Assembly: GCA_949425635.1 (NCBI GenBank)
Contig: CASPWD010000002.1
Span: 310,001-374,000, forward strand
Direction of reading: 5' to 3'
Source: an uncultured Bacilli bacterium
Lineage (GTDB): Bacteria; Bacillota_I; Bacilli_A; RF39; UBA660
Length of the DNA: 64,000 bases
The translations under genes were made by a program, and so were the position numbers. Positions 16,845-26,525 of this stretch are shown here, one piece after another (the stretch's first letter is position 1; the number at the start of each line of letters is the position of its first letter). The notes below the pieces were generated by a model, which worked only from the letters and a program-made list of their open reading frames with translations, had not been told where the DNA came from and did not search any database.

Positions 16845-18092
16845 TTATTCACTTTCATTATTATTTTCATTTTGTTCAGGTGTTATTTCTCTCCATTGTG
16901 CAACTAAATGCAAAGGCACTACCCAAGAAACATTATTACTAACATCATAATCACTTTTTAATATAAAATTAGGTTTTGTAGAAATATCTCTCCATCCGTC
17001 AAATACATATCCATCTTTTTCAAGTGCAACATACTTTATAAGTCCATATTTTGATCCAGCAAGATTTTGATATGACTTTTGGAAATCCTCTGCCGAATAG
17101 CCATCAGCAAATCTAATCTCAGAATCATCTTTATCATAATCCCAAACAATTCCATTATGCCAAATTGCATATAGTTTAACATTCATACAAACATATCCCT
17201 CTTTGCATTCATAAGAATCATCAACTTCAACAGCATTTTTTCTAACTATATCAATAAACTCTTCTTTAGAACTTACTTCTGGAGAATAAAAACTACTTTT
17301 TTGCAGTCCATCAGGAGACCATCCCATAAATACACGTTTTAAATAAGTCCTATCAGGAAACAATTCTTCGTATGTTTTTAACTTACAATCCATTTCTTCA
17401 TTAGCAGATTCAAACATACAATAAACATCATTTTCATTAATCGAATACTTACCAGGATATTCAATATGACTATAATAATCAATAAAAGAACTTTGTGTAA
17501 AATTATCGCTGTAAATTATATGATACTCAATAGGTTTCCACAAAGGTTCAAAAACTAATTTACCTTCATTTTCTTCAAGAAATTCATTTGTAATTATAGT
17601 ATTTTCAAAATCAAACAATTCTTCTGAACTACTTAATGCCCAACCTTCAAACGACCAACCAAATCTCATATTCTCATCAATCGTTGGAAGCATATCACAA
17701 GATATAGTTTGACCAACAACAATATCCATATCAACTTCTTTAAAGTCTTCTACTACTCCACCATTTGTAAATTTAATAGATGTACTTTCAGGCAACTTTT
17801 CACCATTAACATATAAAATTTCATAAGGAAATGTCATTTCAATATCTTCATCAGTAATAAGGTCTGCCCATACACCATCTTCATATTTATAAGCGATTAC
17901 CATATCATCAAGTTTATCAGAATCAATCGAAGTAGCTCCAAGCATTGCATATTTAGTATTTAAAGCAACAGTAAATAGATGATTACCAATAATAATAGAA
18001 CCATCTTCTATATCACTTTCGTTATATTGTTTTGCACAGACACAAGGAATAAACATCAACAATAACAAAACTATAAATAAATTCTTTTTCAT
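16845..18092 (-). CDS. Secreted protein with InlB-type (Listeria-Bacteroides) repeats
   Basis: 415 residues with a signal peptide (residues 1-20, hydrophobic core IVLLLLMFIPCVC before AKQ). The rest is extracellular: about three InlB B-repeat-like units, recognisable by 'F.GW' followed by '..LYA.W' (FGWSFEGWALS...LVFEPLW; MGWSPDG...LYAIW; FDGWRDI...VAQW). Such beta-grasp repeats occur in surface proteins that bind hosts or other surfaces. No LPXTG or membrane anchor is seen at the C-terminus. It sits 12 nt after the larger InlB-repeat gene, so the two are co-expressed. Confidence 0.75.
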   Translation of the reverse strand: MKKNLFIVLLLLMFIPCVCAKQYNESDIEDGSIIIGNHLFTVALNTKYAMLGATSIDSDKLDDMVIAYKYEDGVWADLITDEDIEMTFPYEILYVNGEKLPESTSIKFTNGGVVEDFKEVDMDIVVGQTISCDMLPTIDENMRFGWSFEGWALSSSEELFDFENTIITNEFLEENEGKLVFEPLWKPIEYHIIYSDNFTQSSFIDYYSHIEYPGKYSINENDVYCMFESANEEMDCKLKTYEELFPDRTYLKRVFMGWSPDGLQKSSFYSPEVSSKEEFIDIVRKNAVEVDDSYECKEGYVCMNVKLYAIWHNGIVWDYDKDDSEIRFADGYSAEDFQKSYQNLAGSKYGLIKYVALEKDGYVFDGWRDISTKPNFILKSDYDVSNNVSWVVPLHLVAQWREITPEQNENNNESE

Positions 18093-18104
18093 TTTAACGG
18101 CCTC

Positions 18105-19487
18105 CTATTTAGTACACACAAATGTCTTATCAGAATCTTTAAATTTAACATAACATTCTGTCATATTATTATAATAATTTAAATTTTTATCTTTAAATCC
18201 ATTTCCACTATTATATGTCCAAGATCCTCTTTTATTTTTTATTACAATTTCTTGAACGTCATTTTGATATTCAGTTAAACTAATAATATTACCAGATGGT
18301 GTAATACTATCATCTGAATAAGATATAGCTTTTATTTTAAAAGTCTTTTCATTCCAACTAGACATTACAGTTTTACTAGAATGAACTACTCCACTACTTG
18401 ACCATCCCGCAAAAGTATAATATTTGCTTGTTGGATTCGTTTTACAACTAGAATAAGCAGATTCAATTGTATTACCAGACGCTATAGTTTTACTTATAGA
18501 TGAACCTGTTCCACATGAACCAAAAGTAACTTTTCCAACATTAGTAGGTGCACTAAATGTAATTGTTATATTACTTGTTGATGGAATGGATTGATTTTTA
18601 CTCCATATCGCATAATATGTTGTATTAGATGTTATAGCCCTTGAAGATATATTTGATGTAGTTGCTGAACTATTAGTATTAAATCCAACTAAAGTATAAC
18701 CGCTTCTTGTTGCTTTACAAGTATTTTTAGCACCTTGACCATTTTCTACAATTTGATCAGAACATCCGCTTCCCAATGTTCCTCCATTAGCATTAAATTT
18801 TACTGTATATTTCTTAGGAGTTGATGGAGTTTGCGTTGTTGGAGTCGATGTTGATGGAGTTTGTGTTGATGTAGTTGGCTTCGATGGAGTTGGTTCTTCT
18901 GATTCTTTCACTTCTACTTTTTCCCACACTGCGACAATTGTAATATCTGAATGTATTGGCTCTTCAAAAGTATAATCTTCAGAATCAACTTTCCATCCCT
19001 TAAAATCATAGCCTTCTTTTACAGGATTAGTTGCAGGTCTAACAACCACTTTTCCATCTTCCAATACTTGGCTTGAAATAGGTGTCCCCCCAACTGTATC
19101 AAAAGTTATAGTGTAATAAATTTTATCAGGTTCTTTTTCCTTCCAAGTCGCCTTTAAAGTTATATCACCACTAACTTCTGACGCAAAATCATAAAATTCA
19201 TCATCAAGCATCCAGCCTACAAATATATATCCTTCCTTTGTAGGTTCCTCTGGAACTTCTAAAAATTCCCCTTCTTCAACTTCAATAGCTGCTACTGCTG
19301 AACCACCATCAGTTTCAAAATTAATCCTATATGTTTCTAGCTCTTCAACTTTTCCTTCTTTTTTAGTATGAGCAAATACACATAATACGATAATAACAAT
19401 TAAAACAATCAAAATTAAAAGACTAAGTATCAAAGCTCTTACTTTTTTATTCGGCTTTTTTTCTTTAGTCATCTCTTCATTACTCAT
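18105..19487 (-). CDS. Membrane-anchored InlB-repeat surface protein
   Basis: 460 residues from the ATG at 19487. Charged cytoplasmic tail, one membrane helix (about 17-40), then three clear InlB B-repeats ending 'LKATW', 'IVAVW' and 'YYAIW' and each with 'GY.F.GW' or 'GYTLVGF'. A Thr/Ser/Pro-rich spacer (about 195-225) separates repeats two and three, as in extended surface proteins. A fourth degenerate unit (YYTFAGWSSSG) and a unique 90-residue C-terminal domain follow. The long upstream extension to 19568 lacks an RBS and is not used. Confidence 0.72.
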   Translation of the reverse strand: MSNEEMTKEKKPNKKVRALILSLLILIVLIVIIVLCVFAHTKKEGKVEELETYRINFETDGGSAVAAIEVEEGEFLEVPEEPTKEGYIFVGWMLDDEFYDFASEVSGDITLKATWKEKEPDKIYYTITFDTVGGTPISSQVLEDGKVVVRPATNPVKEGYDFKGWKVDSEDYTFEEPIHSDITIVAVWEKVEVKESEEPTPSKPTTSTQTPSTSTPTTQTPSTPKKYTVKFNANGGTLGSGCSDQIVENGQGAKNTCKATRSGYTLVGFNTNSSATTSNISSRAITSNTTYYAIWSKNQSIPSTSNITITFSAPTNVGKVTFGSCGTGSSISKTIASGNTIESAYSSCKTNPTSKYYTFAGWSSSGVVHSSKTVMSSWNEKTFKIKAISYSDDSITPSGNIISLTEYQNDVQEIVIKNKRGSWTYNSGNGFKDKNLNYYNNMTECYVKFKDSDKTFVCTK

Positions 19488-19599
19488 TTTTAATACCACA
19501 CTTCCTATACTATATAAATAAATTATAACATTCCAAATTTTAAAAGTAAATCTACATTTAAGCATCAACCTATTCTCATATAATTCATAAAATTAAAAC

Positions 19600-19632
19600 A
19601 AAAAAGTGGCACATATCTTTTTATATGTCCAC
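19600..19632 (-). terminator. Intrinsic terminator after the acyltransferase gene
   Basis: Minus-strand imperfect stem of about 10 bp (GTGG-ACATAT / ATATGT-GCCAC) followed by T residues. Confidence 0.8.
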
Positions 19633-19656
19633 CTTTATATAGCACTCATATTAATA

Positions 19657-20601
19657 TTATCTTGTCTTACGTAATAAAAATGCATTTTCTTTAGAAACGA
19701 TTAAATTATCCAAATGCGCAAAAACTTCATCAGGAGAATATTCTCCTTTTGCCTTATATTCTTTACCTCTTACTTCTTCTAGAGTAAATCCAGGCCATTC
19801 ACTTATTCTTTCTTGCAAATAGGTCTCATAATAATCATCAGCAATCTCACTATATTCCCATTTAGGTACATGTTCAAATATTTCCCATTTCAATGAAGCC
19901 ATCGTATCTCTCAAAGTATCAAGAATTATAGAATCGCTATATCCCTGTTGTTTTAAACTTATTGGATCCATATTTTCACCAAATATTGCATAAAACTGCT
20001 TACCATATTGCTCAATACCTACCGGAATAATTTCGGCACCCGTTTCTAAAGCTACTTCTAATATTCCTGGAAACAATTTTAGCATTAAAAGATTAGGAGA
20101 CATATTCCATGTTCCTTCTGGAAAATACATTATATTAGCTCCAGCCGTTAATTTATCTTTCATTACCTGTTTTATTTTTCTTCGATCTTTTTTATCATTT
20201 TCATTTACATAAAGAATTCCATTTACTTCTAAAAAAGTTCCATCTAAAATACCATGTAGATTTTCAAAATCACCTGATAATATATAGGTATGTTCTTTAA
20301 TAGCTTCCGAAATTACTTCAATATCATACTTCCCAATATGCGTAACAGCATAGATTTTAGGTCTACTAGTTTCAATTCTTCGATCATCCAAAACACATAA
20401 TTTATTTCCATTTAACTTATTCATCAAAACTAATAATTTATATAAAAAAGGATATAATTTCTTTCTTGTTTCCAAACTCAAATTAGCAATTCTTGATTTT
20501 TCATATAAATCTCTCATGTATTTATAATATCTTTGGTATTCTTCAAAATTTGTTCTCTCTAATTCTTTTTCTTTTTTCTTCGAAAGTCTTTTATAACTCA
20601 T
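19657..20601 (-). CDS. PlsC-like (1-acylglycerol-3-phosphate) acyltransferase
   Basis: 314 residues. The PlsC/LPLAT fold is shown by THIGKYD (His88-Asp93, HxxxxD catalytic motif) and FPEGT (160-164), with 'IIPVGIEQYGKQF' as a later block. By family it transfers an acyl chain to a lyso-lipid at the inner membrane face; the exact acceptor is unknown. No membrane helix is obvious; an 80-residue charged N-terminal region precedes the catalytic part. The ATG at 20601 follows GGGGGATGG; the longer in-frame version lacks an RBS. The neighbour upstream is a paralogue with an inactive site. Confidence 0.75.
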   Translation of the reverse strand: MSYKRLSKKKEKELERTNFEEYQRYYKYMRDLYEKSRIANLSLETRKKLYPFLYKLLVLMNKLNGNKLCVLDDRRIETSRPKIYAVTHIGKYDIEVISEAIKEHTYILSGDFENLHGILDGTFLEVNGILYVNENDKKDRRKIKQVMKDKLTAGANIMYFPEGTWNMSPNLLMLKLFPGILEVALETGAEIIPVGIEQYGKQFYAIFGENMDPISLKQQGYSDSIILDTLRDTMASLKWEIFEHVPKWEYSEIADDYYETYLQERISEWPGFTLEEVRGKEYKAKGEYSPDEVFAHLDNLIVSKENAFLLRKTR

Positions 20602-20681
20602 TAAACCATCCCCCAAAAATATAATAATTATTATATCATTTATAAAAGATATAACCAAATTTTACCACTGAACTTATAAAC

Positions 20682-21437
20682 TTATCTTATCTTTCTCAAA
20701 ACTTTCACATCATACTCTACTAAGTCACTTTTTAAAGTTTCCAATTCTTTTCTAACAATCTTTGCTATATCATCATATAACTCTGCCTTTACATTACCTA
20801 ACTCTAAATTCCTTCCAATATTAATTATTGTCCCTTTTTTACCCTTATTTGTTTCTAATAAAGCTACTGGAATTAGTGAAGCTTTACCATCTATAGTTCT
20901 TCTTATAAAATCTTTATCCAAAGGTGCAACAAGAGTCTTCTCATCCCTTAAACCGACTAATTCAGGAAAACATATTTCAGTACCACCAGTTGATAAATTC
21001 CTACGTAATCGGTTCTGTATAGCCCTAAAATCATCCTTATTTGCAGAATCAAATAACGTCAATAAATTTGTTCTTAAAAGCAATTCCAAAAATTTATTAC
21101 AATCACTTATATTACCTTCTTTAGCCGTCCAAGAAAGTTCATTAACAATCTCTACCATATTAGGAACATCATAATATGAAGAAGAGGTACAAACAAATAT
21201 TTTGCCTCTAGCAGTTTGATAATGTTGGTCTTTAATTACCTTAATAAATCGTTGTTCAAGCAATCTATTAATTTTAAGCAACAACTTAATTAAAAAATAA
21301 ATTCTTTTACGAATCTTCATATCATAAAGAGTCTGTCTCTCATATTCAACTTTTCTTAGTAGTCTAAAATATTCTTGCAATTCATTCATTGTCATTTTCT
21401 TTTGTTCCAATAATGATTTATATTGAAAATCTGACAT
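20682..21437 (-). CDS. Degenerate paralogue of the PlsC-like acyltransferase
   Basis: 251 residues. It lines up along its length with the next gene (charged N-terminal region, 'ARGKIFVCT...YD', then 'GGTEICFPEL', then 'ASLIPVALLE'). The catalytic His of HxxxxD is Ser85 (TSSSYYD, 84-90) and the Gly of FPEG is Leu160 (FPEL). Acyl transfer is not expected; it may be a regulatory or heteromeric partner of the active copy. The ATG at 21437 has AGGGTGG 5 nt before it. The fold match is my reading of shared motif order. Confidence 0.65.
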   Translation of the reverse strand: MSDFQYKSLLEQKKMTMNELQEYFRLLRKVEYERQTLYDMKIRKRIYFLIKLLLKINRLLEQRFIKVIKDQHYQTARGKIFVCTSSSYYDVPNMVEIVNELSWTAKEGNISDCNKFLELLLRTNLLTLFDSANKDDFRAIQNRLRRNLSTGGTEICFPELVGLRDEKTLVAPLDKDFIRRTIDGKASLIPVALLETNKGKKGTIINIGRNLELGNVKAELYDDIAKIVRKELETLKSDLVEYDVKVLRKIR

Positions 21438-21496
21438 TACAACCACCCTCATTAATAATTATAGCACTATTTTTACGACAAAGAAAAAAAGCTAAA

Positions 21497-22279
21497 TTAC
21501 TTAGCTTTCATAATCATTCTTTCTACCATTTCTTTTATCTTTTTTTCTCCAAAAGGTTTTGTAAGCATATCAACTATATCATAAGTAAAAGCCTTATTTA
21601 TAGCTTCACTTGATGAATCACCACTAACAATTGTAACAGGCATCTTTTTAAATAAATCATGTTCTTTCATATATTCTAATACTTCAAATCCATCTACAAC
21701 TGGCATATTTAAATCAAGCAAAATGGCTTTAACTCTATCATCACTTTCATGATCTTTAATAATATTTAAAGCTTCTTGACCATCTTTAGCAACTTCAATA
21801 TTATAGGATTCATCAAATATCTTTTTAACAAAAATCCTTATTACTTCAGAATCATCAGCAACCAATATAATATTTTCTTCTTTTTCTATTACATCAGGGC
21901 TAATTATAACATTCTCCTCATGATCATCTAAGTATTCATGAACAATTCCTCTAACTTTGCTAGCTTCACTCATCAACTCTTGATAATGTTTTTTTACATA
22001 ATCTATATCATTTTCTTTACTCTTCATTTCATGTTCATAAGCCATCTCCGCTAATTTCACAAATCCAAAATACTTACAATCACTCTTCAATGAATGTACA
22101 TAGATCGCATAGTTAACCATATCTTCATCATTATAATAGTCTTCTATCTTCTCTAATTTATCATCAATTGCATTCTTAAATTCACAAATCGTTTCATTAT
22201 AAGTTTCAATATCTCCAAATATTTCTAAACTTTTATTTAAATCAACACCATTTTGTTTCAAAAAATCTATACTCTTCAT
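21497..22279 (-). CDS. Hpt-receiver phosphorelay protein
   Basis: 260 residues. An N-terminal Hpt domain carries the phospho-accepting His (VHSLKSDCKYFG, His62), and the C-terminal receiver has ILVADDSEV, 'AILLDLNMPVVDG' (phospho-Asp), 'VTIVSGD' and 'LTKPF'. It can therefore accept phosphate from a hybrid kinase receiver and also hold one itself. No output domain. It begins 40 nt after the hybrid kinase at 22319-24598 and is probably on the same mRNA. Confidence 0.9.
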   Translation of the reverse strand: MKSIDFLKQNGVDLNKSLEIFGDIETYNETICEFKNAIDDKLEKIEDYYNDEDMVNYAIYVHSLKSDCKYFGFVKLAEMAYEHEMKSKENDIDYVKKHYQELMSEASKVRGIVHEYLDDHEENVIISPDVIEKEENIILVADDSEVIRIFVKKIFDESYNIEVAKDGQEALNIIKDHESDDRVKAILLDLNMPVVDGFEVLEYMKEHDLFKKMPVTIVSGDSSSEAINKAFTYDIVDMLTKPFGEKKIKEMVERMIMKAK

Positions 22280-22318
22280 AATACCCATCCTTATTATAGT
22301 TTTATCATAAATAACATC

Positions 22319-24598
22319 CTATTTCAATGCCTCTTTTAAAACTTTCTCCAACTCAACACGATTAAAAGGTTTCCCTAAATATCCAAAAAAATTGTTACCA
22401 ATAAGTTTATCTTTTAACTCATCAATACGACTAGCACTCATTAATATAACTGGCGTTTTAAATCCTTCAATTGTTTTTAAATTTTCTAAAGTTTTCACTC
22501 CATCCATTCCAGGCATTAATTCATCTAGCAAAATAAGATTATAGTCATTGTAAATAACTTTCTCTATTGCTTGCTTTCCATTTTTCGCAGTAGTAATTTT
22601 TAAATTGTATTTCTTTAAAAATGTCGTCGCAATTTTTATATTAACTTCATTATCATCCACAACCAAAACTTTTTTCCCTTTGAAATCTAAAGTTTGTTCA
22701 TTTCTAGAAGCTCCAACATCTTCTAACTTAATATCATTATCTAAAATAGAAGTAATTCTGTTTGTATGGGAGCTTTTCATTTTTTGACTATTTAATCGAC
22801 TCAAATATTTTGTTATTATGCGTTCTAACTCTTTCTTATCAATCGGTTTAGCTAAATAATCATCAAATCCTGAAGCTAAATATTCTTCTTTCATTCCTGT
22901 AATCGCATTAGCTGTTAACGCTATAACTGGTATATTAAAATTACCAAGTTCTTTTAATTTTTCTAATGTTTCTCTACCACTCATTTTAGGCATCATATCG
23001 TCTAAAAAGATAATATCATACGATTCTTTATTTTTTATTTTAGCAAGACACTCTATACCACTTGCACACGTCTCTACATTAAAATGATATTTTCTTAATA
23101 ATACAGAAGCAACTTTTAAATTTAAATCATTATCATCAACTAATAATACTTTGGCTCCATTAGCATCAATGACTCTAGTTTTCGACAAAGGCTTTTGTTC
23201 TATAACTGTTTCTTCAACCGGTATAATTCTTTGATCAATAGATACAGTAAATTTAGAACCACTACCATAAACGGACTGAACAATTATTTTTCCATTCATT
23301 AAATCAACCAATTTTTTAGTTATAGCAAGTCCTAATCCAGTTCCTTCTATTGTAAGTTGTTTTTCGACATCAAGTCTTTCAAATTTAGAAAAAAGTTTAG
23401 CAAGACTTTCTTCTTTGATTCCTATACCACTATCTTCAACAGACATTATCAAACGACAAACATTATCCTTTGTTACAGTCGAAACTTTAAATTCAATAAA
23501 ACCTTCCTTAGTATATTTAACTGCATTAGTTAAAATATTAAGTAATATTTGTTTTATTCTAGTACTATCTCCATACAAAATAGTTGGTATCGACTCGTCA
23601 ATAACTACTCTAAAATCTAATCCTTTATCGCCAATTCTAGCTTTAGTTAAAGCAATTATTTCATCAAACAAAGTATATATTTCATATTCTTTATTAATTA
23701 TTTCTAATTTATTAGCTTCTATCTTTGATATATCCAAAATTCCGTTAACAATTTCTAATAAATTATTAGAAGCCATAAGAATATCATTAACTTTCTCCTT
23801 CGCTGTATCAGAAACATCCTCGTCTTTTAATAACTCACTAAATCCGACAATAGCATTTAAAGGAGTTCTAATTTCATGCGACATATTAGATAAGAAGTCT
23901 GACTTAGCATTATTAGCCTTCTCTGCTGCTTCTTTAGCAATAGATAATTGTTCTAACATCTGTACATCAGGATTTTCAATAGTAAAATACATCAAAAACG
24001 TAACAAAAGCTTCGCACGTTGTAATTAATAATAACCCTGGAATTTTAACATTAATTAATATAATAATTACGCCTAAAATACAAAAGCATAGCATAGGAAT
24101 TATTTTATGTTTATTTATCTTCTTAATATTAAATAGTATCATAAAAATAATAACTAAAATAGAAACTCCTGAATAAAAAGTAACAAAATCAATACTAGGT
24201 CCATAAGTATACGTGACATTATTTTGATTATGTAAATGAGTTGGTAATAGCAAAATAATAACATAACACACTGCCACAAATATAGTTGAAATGTTTTTTA
24301 ATTTATTGCTATTTATATCACGAAACGAAATAACAATTGTATATATTACAAACAAAGACATCCATGTTACAAGATACATCAAAAATGCTTTTGACTGAAT
24401 AAGAATAAGCCAAGAAATACCATATTTTATAGGAAAACATCCAAAAACCTCAATAATCAAACCAAGTAACGTAGTTGTAATTAAGGATGAATACACTTTA
24501 TTTTCAAAACTCTGGTAATACTTCTTATTATGAAATATTATAAAAAGCATTATAATATAGACAGCAGATATTATAGAAAATATAATTGTATAATTCAT
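22319..24598 (-). CDS. Hybrid histidine kinase with two receiver domains
   Basis: 759 residues. Seven hydrophobic helices (about 1-205), coiled-coil linker, HisKA (SHEIRTP, His241), HATPase_c ([14 protein letters not shown]), first receiver (about 475-590, LVDDNDLN, '[13 protein letters not shown]') and second receiver (about 645-757, VVDDNEVN, '[13 protein letters not shown]'). The first 600 residues are a clear paralogue of the kinase at 14831-16735. With the Hpt-receiver protein directly downstream it can form a His-Asp-His-Asp relay. The signal is probably membrane-borne because no extracytoplasmic domain is present. Confidence 0.92.
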   Translation of the reverse strand: MNYTIIFSIISAVYIIMLFIIFHNKKYYQSFENKVYSSLITTTLLGLIIEVFGCFPIKYGISWLILIQSKAFLMYLVTWMSLFVIYTIVISFRDINSNKLKNISTIFVAVCYVIILLLPTHLHNQNNVTYTYGPSIDFVTFYSGVSILVIIFMILFNIKKINKHKIIPMLCFCILGVIIILINVKIPGLLLITTCEAFVTFLMYFTIENPDVQMLEQLSIAKEAAEKANNAKSDFLSNMSHEIRTPLNAIVGFSELLKDEDVSDTAKEKVNDILMASNNLLEIVNGILDISKIEANKLEIINKEYEIYTLFDEIIALTKARIGDKGLDFRVVIDESIPTILYGDSTRIKQILLNILTNAVKYTKEGFIEFKVSTVTKDNVCRLIMSVEDSGIGIKEESLAKLFSKFERLDVEKQLTIEGTGLGLAITKKLVDLMNGKIIVQSVYGSGSKFTVSIDQRIIPVEETVIEQKPLSKTRVIDANGAKVLLVDDNDLNLKVASVLLRKYHFNVETCASGIECLAKIKNKESYDIIFLDDMMPKMSGRETLEKLKELGNFNIPVIALTANAITGMKEEYLASGFDDYLAKPIDKKELERIITKYLSRLNSQKMKSSHTNRITSILDNDIKLEDVGASRNEQTLDFKGKKVLVVDDNEVNIKIATTFLKKYNLKITTAKNGKQAIEKVIYNDYNLILLDELMPGMDGVKTLENLKTIEGFKTPVILMSASRIDELKDKLIGNNFFGYLGKPFNRVELEKVLKEALK

Positions 24599-24652
24599 TT
24601 TACATCATCCTATTCTTTTTTATTATATCATAGTTTCTTTTTAATAACATTT

Positions 24653-24674
24653 AAAAAACTCATTATTCATGAGC
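24653..24674 (-). terminator. Intrinsic terminator after the acyl-CoA synthetase-like gene
   Basis: Minus-strand stem CTCAT/ATGAG followed by TTTTTT, overlapping the stop codon. Confidence 0.7.
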
Positions 24675-26513
24675 TTCTATTTCTTTCATTTGCTTTAATG
24701 TTATTTTCTTGATTTTTGAATAACTGACTTCATAACTTTCACTTCCAGCGGCAGGATAATGAATCGCATCGATTGTTTGAATATATTTAAATGCTTTTTT
24801 ACCAGCACTTGTACGTGGCATTTCATCTAAAAATATGAAATCATATATAGAACTAACACCAGTTATATTTTGTTTACAATATTCTATAACTTCCTCAATT
24901 TTATCTTTATATTCGCCTTTTAAAACAACATACATTACTGGGACATTAGCTTCTCCTACATCAATACTAAATCTAGGTATAACAACACAATCTTGAATAA
25001 ATGGACATTCAGTAGCTTTGTTTTCTATAGCATTAGGATAAACTTTAAAACCATTTCGATTAAATACTCTTTTTATTCGATCGACGATGACAAGATTATG
25101 ATCTTCTCTAATATAGCCAACATCTCCAGTATGAATCCATTGTTTTCCATCTTCATGAGTTTTAATTAATACTTCGTTTTCACTCATATATCTACCAACA
25201 TAACCATCTATTTTTATTGGTAAACAATAACATATTTCACCAACGCTTTTGATTCCCAAATTTCCTTCACTAGTTATTTCAAATTCACCATCTAAAAGTT
25301 TTAGATAATATAATTTAGCAATTACATCAGATAATTTAGTATTATCATAACTTTCGTCTTCTAAATCAGCTTTAAATATTCCAACCTGATATTCTGGAAG
25401 TGGTCTTCCAACAGTATATTTGCTAATCTCTAATGACGAGTTATATGTAGCGACTCCTGCTACTTCTGTTAAACCTACTCCCTCACGAACAGTCGTATTT
25501 GAGCCACGTTTTTCTAAATTATGATTTGTAGAATCTTCGTCACTTTTTTCTAATTTTTCTCCTCCAGATACAGCTATTTTTATATACGGAGTCTTTTTCT
25601 TACCAGTATATTTATTATACTCTTTCCAATGAACAGGACCAGCTAAAATAAAATTTGGTTTATATTTAAAAATACTTTTAACAAATTCTTTAGGATTTGG
25701 ATTTGGTGCAATCGCTAAAGTCAACCCAAATGACAATGCTAAATGAATATCACATACACCATAACCCAAATGAGGAGGTATAACATCTAGTAATGTATCT
25801 CCTCTATCTATAGAAAGATTAAAGGCTTTAGAATTATTCATTAAATAATGTTGTTTCACTATATTATTTAACAAAGCATTAGATAGATTAACTTGCTTAG
25901 GTATACCAGAAGAACCCCCTGTTCCTAGATGTGTTCCTAATAATGCTTCTCCATTCTTTGAAGTTAGGGGTAATTTAATACCATTAGCAATAAAATCTTT
26001 CCACTTAATTGCATTTTTAGGTAATTTAATCATTGCTTTGTTCTTTATTAGATTTTTTATTTTATCAATAAGTTGTATTCCATAAGGAAAGCTATCAGTA
26101 GGATTCGCAAATACTATTTTTTCATCGGGAACGAAACCTTTTATAAACGGATAAAATTGATCAAAGCACAAAACAAACGCCGGATTTTCATCTATAATTG
26201 TTTCCTTGATACTATCAGGTTCAATAGGATTTAAGAAATTAATAGTTATACCAAGTTCATTCGCTGCATAATATAAAAATATCGTTTCAGGAGTTGTTAA
26301 ATATAAAACAGATATTACATCTCCTTCTTTCAAGTTAGAAGCTATAAGAGCTTTCTTTACTTCTTCTACTTTTGCAACAAATTCAGAAAATTTAAATTTT
26401 CTTCCAAGAAAATCTATAGCTACAAAGTCAATATATTTTCCATTTACATCTTTCAAATATTGAAACAGACTCTTATCTATTTCACAATATTTTTCATTAT
26501 TAATATATGCCAT
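24663..26513 (-). CDS. AMP-forming acyl-CoA synthetase / acyl-acid ligase family
   Basis: 616 residues. Adenylate-forming enzyme (ANL superfamily): P-loop GTGGSSGIPKQV (about 193-204, usually TSGTTGxPK), GVGLTEVAG (YGxTE motif), 'WIHTGDVGYI', 'RIKRVFNRNGFKVYP' and a C-terminal catalytic Lys in PRTSAGKKAF. It should activate a carboxylic acid as acyl-AMP and pass it to CoA or another acceptor; the substrate is unknown. Cytoplasmic, no carrier domain attached. 12 nt after the COG2509 gene and upstream of the kinase and acyltransferase genes, which suggests a lipid or acyl metabolism link. Confidence 0.85.
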   Translation of the reverse strand: MAYINNEKYCEIDKSLFQYLKDVNGKYIDFVAIDFLGRKFKFSEFVAKVEEVKKALIASNLKEGDVISVLYLTTPETIFLYYAANELGITINFLNPIEPDSIKETIIDENPAFVLCFDQFYPFIKGFVPDEKIVFANPTDSFPYGIQLIDKIKNLIKNKAMIKLPKNAIKWKDFIANGIKLPLTSKNGEALLGTHLGTGGSSGIPKQVNLSNALLNNIVKQHYLMNNSKAFNLSIDRGDTLLDVIPPHLGYGVCDIHLALSFGLTLAIAPNPNPKEFVKSIFKYKPNFILAGPVHWKEYNKYTGKKKTPYIKIAVSGGEKLEKSDEDSTNHNLEKRGSNTTVREGVGLTEVAGVATYNSSLEISKYTVGRPLPEYQVGIFKADLEDESYDNTKLSDVIAKLYYLKLLDGEFEITSEGNLGIKSVGEICYCLPIKIDGYVGRYMSENEVLIKTHEDGKQWIHTGDVGYIREDHNLVIVDRIKRVFNRNGFKVYPNAIENKATECPFIQDCVVIPRFSIDVGEANVPVMYVVLKGEYKDKIEEVIEYCKQNITGVSSIYDFIFLDEMPRTSAGKKAFKYIQTIDAIHYPAAGSESYEVSYSKIKKITLKQMKEIEAHE

Positions 26514-26525
26514 ATCTATAACTCC

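Noticed and set aside
23415-24176. 253-codon plus-strand frame opposite the hybrid kinase
   Set aside because: Long only because the kinase codons read in reverse rarely give stops; the kinase is unmistakable and the reverse frame has no RBS or motif.
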